Assembly (NCBI RefSeq): GCF_000371965.1
Contig: NZ_AQUO01000002.1
Span: forward strand, 264,001-328,000
Direction: 5' to 3'
From: Paracoccus sp. N5
GTDB taxonomy: Bacteria; Pseudomonadota; Alphaproteobacteria; Rhodobacterales; Rhodobacteraceae
DNA length: 64,000 bases
Shown: one piece after another, positions 59,501 to 64,000 of the stretch
Layout: the number at the start of each line of letters is the position of its first letter
How positions within the stretch are numbered: position 1 is the first letter of the stretch
Program-made: the position numbers and the translations under genes
The notes under the pieces: model-generated
Databases searched by the model: none
What the model was told of the DNA's origin: nothing
The model's input: the letters and a program-made list of their open reading frames with translations, nothing else

Positions 59501-60344
59501 GGCTTGGGAGGCGCTGTCCAAGGCCACCGGTATCAGCCACAAGCACCTGGCCGAGGTCAAGGAGGACGAGAAGATCCGCTTCCGCGACATCGCTGCCCAG
59601 CCCAGAAAGATCATCTCGTCACCCACCTGGTCGGGCATCGAAAGCGAGGAGGTCTGCTACAACGCCGGCTGGACCAATGTGCATGAGCTGATCCCGTGGC
59701 GCACCGTCACCGGCCGCCAGCAGCTGTATCAGGACCACGAATGGATGCGCGCCTTTGGCGAGGGTTTCGTGACCTGGCGCCCGCCGGTGGACCTGAAGAC
59801 CGTGGGCCATGCCGCGACCCGTTCGCTGGGCTCGGCGGAAAAGCATGTCGTGCTGAACTTCCTGACCCCGCACCAGAAATGGGGCATCCACTCGACCTAT
59901 ACCGACAACCTCTTGATGCTGACGCTGAACCGCGGCGGCCCGGTGGTGTGGATCTCGGAACTGGACGCGAAGAAGGCGGGCGTGGTCGATAACGACTGGG
60001 TCGAGGTCTTCAATGCGAACGGCGCCATCACCGCCCGCGCGGTGGTCAGCCAGCGCATCAAGGAAGGCAGCATGTTCATGTATCACGCGCAGGAAAAGAT
60101 CGTGAACACGCCCGGCTCGAAGGTCACCGGCAAGCGCGGGGGCATCCACAACTCGGTCACCCGCATCGTGCCGAAGCCCACGCATATGATCGGCGGCTAT
60201 GCGCAGCTGGCCTATGGCTTCAACTATTACGGCACCGTGGGGGCCAACCGGGACGAATTCGTCATCGTCCGCAAACTCGACAACGTCGATTGGCTGGACC
60301 AGCCGGCCGACACCGCAACCCAAAACGTGGAGGCAGCGGAATGA
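56586..60344 (+). CDS. narG: Respiratory nitrate reductase alpha subunit NarG
   Basis: A 1252-aa molybdenum bis-MGD subunit that reduces nitrate to nitrite on the cytoplasmic face. The N-terminal FS0 cluster motif is RSTHGVNCTGSCSWKIYVKS, with a His and two Cys of the ligand set, and the later Cys lies in PRGCARGASYSWY. The active-site region includes YCDLPPASPQTWGEQTD, with the Asp that coordinates Mo. It also has NHWFHMDMNYRAVINMLVMCG and, at the C-terminus, GTVGANRDEFVIVRKL. Length is standard. Its stop overlaps the narH start (ATGA). Confidence 0.98.
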   Translation: MSHLLDRLNFLAPLRKDTFADGHGQTTIENRDWEDTYRARWRHDKIVRSTHGVNCTGSCSWKIYVKSGIVTWETQQTDYPRTRPGLPNHEPRGCARGASYSWYLYSANRVKTPLIRGRLMRLWREKRRTMSPIEAWTAIQNDPAARESYTRIRGKGGFVRATWDEALEIAAAANLYTAKTYGPDRVFGFSPIPAMSMISYAAGTRYLSLLGGTCMSFYDWYCDLPPASPQTWGEQTDVPESADWYNAGYLILWGSNVPQTRTPDAHFYTEARYRGTKSAVICPDYSEAAKFGDIWLNAKQGTDAAIGMAFGHVILREFHLDRQAEYFEDYCRRYSDMPMLVRLDEQDGRLVPGRQLRASDLDGSLGQQNNPEWKTVAIDENTGDLVVPNGSIGFRWGEQGRWNLEQKAGDAEVRLKMSLILEEDRDDVAAVDFPWFGGAATNGFAVDDRGEVLTRNVPVKRLVLADGSEALVATVFDLFCANYSLDRGLGGENVATSYDEDVVFTPAWAERITGVRRDKIIQVAREFAGNAEKTNGKSMVIIGAAMNHWFHMDMNYRAVINMLVMCGCVGQSGGGWAHYVGQEKLRPQTGWTALAFALDWARPPRHMNSTSAFYAHTDQWRYETVTARELLSPTAPKGDWDRLSLIDYNIRAERMGWLPSAPQLRTNPLEVGRAAKAEGIEVKDYVARELKSGRLEMSCEDPDAPQNWPRNLFVWRSNLLGSSGKGHEYFLKHLLGTDHGVQGKDLGEEGGVKPVEAVWHDDAPQGKLDLLVTIDFRMSTTAVYADIVLPTASWYEKDDMNTSDMHPFIHPLQAAVDPAYESKSDWEIFKAIAKKFSDLAPGVLGVETDVVQLPLQHDSAGELAQPFVADWKQGQCDLIPGKTAPAYIEVTRDYPNLYKRFTALGPLMEKIGNGGKGIAWDTKTEVHHLKALNGTVTEEGATQGMARIDSAIDAAEVVLMLAPETNGEVAVKAWEALSKATGISHKHLAEVKEDEKIRFRDIAAQPRKIISSPTWSGIESEEVCYNAGWTNVHELIPWRTVTGRQQLYQDHEWMRAFGEGFVTWRPPVDLKTVGHAATRSLGSAEKHVVLNFLTPHQKWGIHSTYTDNLLMLTLNRGGPVVWISELDAKKAGVVDNDWVEVFNANGAITARAVVSQRIKEGSMFMYHAQEKIVNTPGSKVTGKRGGIHNSVTRIVPKPTHMIGGYAQLAYGFNYYGTVGANRDEFVIVRKLDNVDWLDQPADTATQNVEAAE

Positions 60345-61861
60345 AAGTGCGTGCGCAAATCGGCATGGTGCTGAACCTGGACAAGTGTATCGGCTGCCAT
60401 ACCTGCTCGGTCACCTGCAAGAACGTCTGGACCTCGCGCGAGGGGGTCGAATACGCCTGGTTCAACAATGTCGAGACCAAGCCCGGCATCGGCTATCCCA
60501 AGGATTGGGAGAACCAGAAGCGCTGGAACGGCGGCTGGACCCGGACCCGGGCCGGCCACCTGCAACCGAAACAGGGCGGCAAGTGGCGCATCCTGGCCAA
60601 TATCTTCGCCAACCCCGACCTGCCCGAGATCGACGATTTCTACGAGCCCTTCGATTTCGACTACGACCACCTGAAATCGGCGCCCGAGATGCAGGCCTTC
60701 CCGACCGCCCGGCCGCGTTCCAAGATCACCGGCGAGCGGATGGAAAAGATCGAATGGGGCCCGAACTGGGAAGAGATCCTGGGCGGCGAGTTCGAGAAAC
60801 GCAGCCAGGACTACAATTTCGAGGGCGTGCAGAAGGACATCTACGGAGAGTATGAGAATACCTTCATGATGTATCTGCCGCGGCTGTGCGAACACTGCCT
60901 GAACCCGGCCTGCGTCGCCTCGTGTCCTTCGGGCGCGATCTACAAGCGCGAGGACGACGGCGTGGTGCTGATCGACCAGGAGAAATGCCGGGGCTGGCGC
61001 ATGTGCGTCTCGGGCTGCCCCTACAAGAAGATCTATTACAACTGGTCCTCGGGCAAATCGGAAAAATGCATCCTGTGCTATCCGCGCCTGGAAAGCGGCC
61101 AGCCCACGGTCTGCTCGGAAACCTGCGTCGGGCGCATCCGCTATCTGGGCGTGATGCTCTATGACGCCGACAAGATCGCCGAGGCGGCCGCGACCGAGTC
61201 GGAAATGGACCTCTACGACGCGCAGCTCGGCGTGTTCCTGGACCCGAACGACCCGGCGGTGATCGAGGCCGCGCGGGCCGAGGGCATCCCCGAGGACTGG
61301 ATCAAGGGCGCGCAGAACTCGCCGATCTGGAAGATGGCGATGGAGTGGAAGATCGCCTTCCCGCTGCATCCCGAATACCGGACGCTGCCGATGGTCTGGT
61401 ATGTGCCGCCGCTGTCGCCGATCCAGAACGCCGCCGAAGCCGGCAAGATCGCCGCGCAGGACGACATGCCCGACGTGCGGTCGCTGCGCATTCCGCTGCG
61501 TTACCTCGCGAACATGCTGACCGCAGGCGACGAGGCCCCGGTCGCCTCGGCCCTGGAGCGGATGCTGGCGATGCGCAGCTACATGCGCTCGAAGACCGTG
61601 GACGGCGTGGTGAACCTGGGCGTCGCCAAGCGCGTCGGCCTGACCCCGCACCAGATCGACGAGATGTACAACCTTCTCGCCATCGCCAATTACGAGGACC
61701 GCTTCGTCATCCCGACCACGCATCGCGAACTGGTCGAGGATGCCTATGACCTGAAGGGCGGCTGCAGCTTCACCGACGGCAACGGCTGCTCGTCGGGCCA
61801 CAGCGGCGCCAAGCTGTTCTCGGGCAAGAAGTTCCGCAGCCCGCAGGAGTTCATCGCATGA
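60341..61861 (+). CDS. narH: Respiratory nitrate reductase beta subunit NarH
   Basis: A 506-aa iron-sulfur subunit carrying electrons from NarI to NarG. Four cluster motifs are visible: CIGCHTCSVTC near residue 16, CEHCLNPACVASCPSG near 184, CRGWRMCVSGCP near 217 and CILCYPRLESGQPTVCSETC near 244. Trp replaces one Cys in the third, giving the [3Fe-4S] cluster as in NarH generally. The C-terminus, with GNGCSSGHSG, is normal for alphaproteobacterial NarH. ATG 60341 overlaps the narG stop, and narJ starts within its last codons. Confidence 0.98.
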   Translation: MKVRAQIGMVLNLDKCIGCHTCSVTCKNVWTSREGVEYAWFNNVETKPGIGYPKDWENQKRWNGGWTRTRAGHLQPKQGGKWRILANIFANPDLPEIDDFYEPFDFDYDHLKSAPEMQAFPTARPRSKITGERMEKIEWGPNWEEILGGEFEKRSQDYNFEGVQKDIYGEYENTFMMYLPRLCEHCLNPACVASCPSGAIYKREDDGVVLIDQEKCRGWRMCVSGCPYKKIYYNWSSGKSEKCILCYPRLESGQPTVCSETCVGRIRYLGVMLYDADKIAEAAATESEMDLYDAQLGVFLDPNDPAVIEAARAEGIPEDWIKGAQNSPIWKMAMEWKIAFPLHPEYRTLPMVWYVPPLSPIQNAAEAGKIAAQDDMPDVRSLRIPLRYLANMLTAGDEAPVASALERMLAMRSYMRSKTVDGVVNLGVAKRVGLTPHQIDEMYNLLAIANYEDRFVIPTTHRELVEDAYDLKGGCSFTDGNGCSSGHSGAKLFSGKKFRSPQEFIA

Positions 61862-62553
61862 AAACCTTCAAGGCACTCTCGTTGCTGCTGAGCTATCCCT
61901 CGGCCGAATTGCAGCAGGCGATCCCCGAAATCGACGCGCTGCTGCATGCCGACGGGCTGCTGGGCCCCCGGCGCATGGAGACGCTGGCGCCGCTGCTGCG
62001 CGACCTGGCGCGGGGCGATCTCTACGACCTTCAGGAGCGTTATGTGCTGCTGTTCGACCGCTCGCGCACGCTGTCGCTGAACCTGTTCGAGCATATCCAT
62101 GGCGAAAGCCGCGACCGCGGCGGCGCCATGGTCGATCTCTTGGAGATGTATCGCGCCGGCGGCTTCGATCTGGGCGGCACGGAACTGCCCGACCACCTGC
62201 CGGTGCTCCTGGAATATCTCTCGACCCGGCCGCTGGCCGAGGCGCGCGAGATCCTGCAGGGTGCCGGCCACATCCTGGTCGCGCTGGGCGAACGCCTGGT
62301 GCGGCGCGACGCCGCCTATGCCGCGGTGCTGGAGGTGCTGGTGGCCATTGCCGAGGCCGACCCGGCCGCCGAGGAGGTCCAGACCCTGCTGGCCATCAAG
62401 GACGACGACCCCGAGGACCTGGCCGCGCTGGACGCGGTCTGGTCCGAGGCGCAGGTGACCTTCGGCCCCGATCCCAATGCCGGCTGCCCGGTCAGCCGCG
62501 ATCTTCTTGCCCGCATGGACCCCGCCGCCCCCGCGGCGCGGGCCGCAAGCTGA
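61858..62553 (+). CDS. narJ: Nitrate reductase molybdenum-cofactor assembly chaperone NarJ
   Basis: A 231-aa TorD/NarJ-family chaperone that binds the NarG N-terminus and allows insertion of the Mo cofactor and FS0 cluster. The all-helical fold is evident: FKALSLLLSYPSAELQQ, LQERYVLLFDRSRTLSLNLF, HIHGESRDRGGAMVDLLEMY and LPDHLPVLLEYLSTRPL, the last being the central conserved NarJ motif. The start overlaps the narH stop by four bases (ATGA), and narI follows after ten bases. Confidence 0.96.
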   Translation: MKTFKALSLLLSYPSAELQQAIPEIDALLHADGLLGPRRMETLAPLLRDLARGDLYDLQERYVLLFDRSRTLSLNLFEHIHGESRDRGGAMVDLLEMYRAGGFDLGGTELPDHLPVLLEYLSTRPLAEAREILQGAGHILVALGERLVRRDAAYAAVLEVLVAIAEADPAAEEVQTLLAIKDDDPEDLAALDAVWSEAQVTFGPDPNAGCPVSRDLLARMDPAAPAARAAS

Positions 62554-62563
62554 GGAGCGACAG

Positions 62564-63364
62564 ATGAACCATTTCCTGTTCGGAGTTTTCCCCTATATCG
62601 CCATCACGGTGATGATCCTGGGCGCCATCGTCCGCTACGAGACCGAGCCCTTCACCTGGAAATCCTCGTCGAGCCAGCTTCTGCGCCGCAAGCAGTTCGT
62701 GCTGGGCTCGGTGCTGTTCCATGTCGGCGTGCTGATGATCCTGGGCGGGCATTTCGTCGGCCTGCTGACGCCGGTCGCGGTCTGGGACGCGCTGGGGGTC
62801 AGCCATGGCGCCAAGCAGGTCTTCGCCATGGCGATGGGCGGGTTTGCCGGCATCCTCGCCATGGTCGGCGGGCTGATCCTGCTGCACCGCCGGCTGACGG
62901 ACCCGCGCATCCGCGCCAATTCCACCCTGGCCGATACCGGCATCCTGGTGCTGCTGATGCTGCAACTGACGCTGGGCCTCTGCACCATCTTCGTCTCGGC
63001 CCAGCATCTCGACGGGCACGAGATGGTCAAGCTGATGCAATGGGCGCAGGGCATCGCCTATTTCGGCGCCGATCCGGCCGCGCATCTGGAGGGCGTCGCG
63101 CTGATCTTCAAGCTGCATATCCTGCTGGGGCTGACGATCTTCCTGCTGTTTCCCTTCACCCGGCTGGTGCACATGCTGTCCGCGCCGGTGCGCTACCTGT
63201 GGCGGCCGGGCTATCAGATCGTGCGCTCGAAACGCGGCGCGCGTTCGGGCGCCGGGCTGAACCCGATCGCGGCGACCGTCGCCGGGCGCGAGGCGCTGGC
63301 CCACAAGGCCGCCGGCCGTGACCGGCAGGCGCCGCAGGATCCGCTGGGCCAGGCGGCGGAGTGA
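62564..63364 (+). CDS. narI: Respiratory nitrate reductase gamma subunit NarI
   Basis: A 266-aa, five-segment cytochrome b that oxidises quinol in the membrane and passes electrons to NarH. Heme-ligand histidines are in FHVGVLMILGGHFVGLL and, near residue 190, in FKLHILLGLTIFLLFPFTRLVH, both typical of NarI. The C-terminal cytoplasmic tail, with YQIVRSKRGARSGA, contacts NarGH. ATG 62564 follows GAGGAGCGACAG. The upstream in-frame codons overlap narJ and do not match the family. Confidence 0.97.
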   Translation: MNHFLFGVFPYIAITVMILGAIVRYETEPFTWKSSSSQLLRRKQFVLGSVLFHVGVLMILGGHFVGLLTPVAVWDALGVSHGAKQVFAMAMGGFAGILAMVGGLILLHRRLTDPRIRANSTLADTGILVLLMLQLTLGLCTIFVSAQHLDGHEMVKLMQWAQGIAYFGADPAAHLEGVALIFKLHILLGLTIFLLFPFTRLVHMLSAPVRYLWRPGYQIVRSKRGARSGAGLNPIAATVAGREALAHKAAGRDRQAPQDPLGQAAE

Positions 63365-63369
63365 CGGCG

Positions 63370-64000
63370 ATGGAGATGAAACCCCTGCTGCCCCCCGTCA
63401 CCGTCAACGGCGTCACCATCAGCCCCGAACGCATCGCGGCCGAGGCGCAGAACCACCCCGCGCCCAAGGGCAAGCCGGGCCTCGCGTGGAAGGCGGCCGC
63501 CCGGGCGCTGGCCCTGCGCGAGATCCTGCTGCAAGAGGCCCGCGCCCGGGGCCTGACCGCCGATCCCGCCGAACTGGCCCCCGGCCAGTGGGAGACCGAG
63601 GACGAGGCGCTGATCCGGCAATTGCTGGATCAGGCCATCGCCCCCGAACCCCCGGACGAGGCGGCGCTGCGCGCGATCTATGACGCTCATCCCGAGCGTT
63701 TCCGCGCCCCTTCGCTTTACGAGGCCGCGCATATCCTGTTCCCCGCCGCGCCCGGCGACCCGGCCGCGCGCGACGCGGCCCGCGCGGCGGCGGCCGAGGT
63801 GCTGGAGGAATTGCGCCGGGCACCGCGCCGGTTCGCGGAACTGGCGGCGCGGCACAGCGCCTGTTCGTCCAAGGACAGCGGCGGGCTTCTGGGCCAGCTG
63901 TCCTCGGGCGACACGGTGCCCGAGTTCGAGGCCGCGCTGGCCACGATCCCCGAAGGGCAGATCGGCGCGCCGGTCGAGACCCGCTACGGCATCCACCTGA
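63370..64000 (+). CDS. PpiC/parvulin-type peptidylprolyl isomerase, nar-operon associated (3' end beyond window)
   Basis: A plus-strand frame open from GTG 63361 or ATG 63370/63376 to the window edge, at least 210 codons. The N-terminal part (about 1-105) is helical, with LAWKAAARALALREILLQEA, a SurA/NifM-like chaperone segment. The parvulin domain follows: EAAHILFPAAPGDP, ELAARHSACSSKDSGGLLG, VPEFEAALATIPEGQIGAPV and ETRYGIHL. GTG 63361 overlaps the narI stop (GTGA), so the gene is in the nar operon. Such isomerases follow narI in several nar operons and are presumed to help fold the reductase. It lacks a signal peptide, so it is probably cytoplasmic. The gene continues past 64000. Confidence 0.85.
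   Translation, partial: MEMKPLLPPVTVNGVTISPERIAAEAQNHPAPKGKPGLAWKAAARALALREILLQEARARGLTADPAELAPGQWETEDEALIRQLLDQAIAPEPPDEAALRAIYDAHPERFRAPSLYEAAHILFPAAPGDPAARDAARAAAAEVLEELRRAPRRFAELAARHSACSSKDSGGLLGQLSSGDTVPEFEAALATIPEGQIGAPVETRYGIHL

Noticed and set aside
56490..59546. A 1018-codon minus-strand open frame over narG
   Set aside because: It is antisense to a fully recognisable narG and has no start signal or family match.

Overview
The window comes from a GC-rich alphaproteobacterium, most probably a Paracoccus of the pantotrophus/denitrificans type. The evidence is a norCBQDEF operon, a nosRZDFYLX operon with Tat-exported NosZ, a narKGHJI operon whose NarK is a fused two-transporter protein, a pseudoazurin, NnrS, and three Crp/Fnr regulators without FNR-type iron-sulfur cysteines. 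No rRNA, tRNA, CRISPR array or intact insertion sequence was seen.

Left half (about 1-33.1 kb): a catabolic island for CoA-activated carboxylic acids. It holds three acyl-CoA ligase-family proteins, two alpha-methylacyl-CoA-racemase-like proteins, a class I CoA-transferase, an acyl-CoA dehydrogenase with its own EtfAB, several enoyl-CoA hydratases of both crotonase and MaoC folds, three unusual or ordinary SDRs, a thioesterase, a BadI-type ring-opening hydrolase, two orphan TRAP binding proteins plus a complete TRAP transporter, an MFS transporter and a TetR regulator. At 21.0-25.2 kb sits the most unusual part: a two-subunit benzoyl-CoA-reductase/2-hydroxyacyl-CoA-dehydratase-type enzyme (minus strand), divergent from a single ATP-dependent activator (plus strand). 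The activator begins a long operon (short leader ORF, activator, BadH-like SDR lacking Tyr/Lys, CoA ligase, TRAP DctPQM, TetR, racemase-like protein). The gene content fits a route from an aromatic or alicyclic, perhaps alkyl-branched, carboxylate through cyclohexane-type CoA esters to a ring-opened dicarboxylyl-CoA and then beta-oxidation. The substrate cannot be read from sequence.

Junction (33.1-34.6 kb): no intact gene is recognised. A decayed, frameshifted minus-strand remnant of a PPOX-FNR-type flavoprotein lies here, separating the catabolic island from the respiratory genes.

Right half (34.6-64 kb): a denitrification supercluster. An Nnr-type regulator converges on norCBQDEF (NO reductase). 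A small membrane protein lies between norC and nosRZDFYLX (N2O reductase and its maturation). Next come a tandem DUF2249 protein, nnrS, pseudoazurin, two Crp/Fnr regulators (one a probable NarR), and narKGHJI followed by a PpiC-type isomerase cut by the window edge. FNR/NNR-like boxes are visible before norC, narK, pseudoazurin and possibly nosR. No nitrite reductase is in the window. Together the halves look like a fuel module beside the nitrate/NO/N2O respiration that could oxidise its reducing equivalents.
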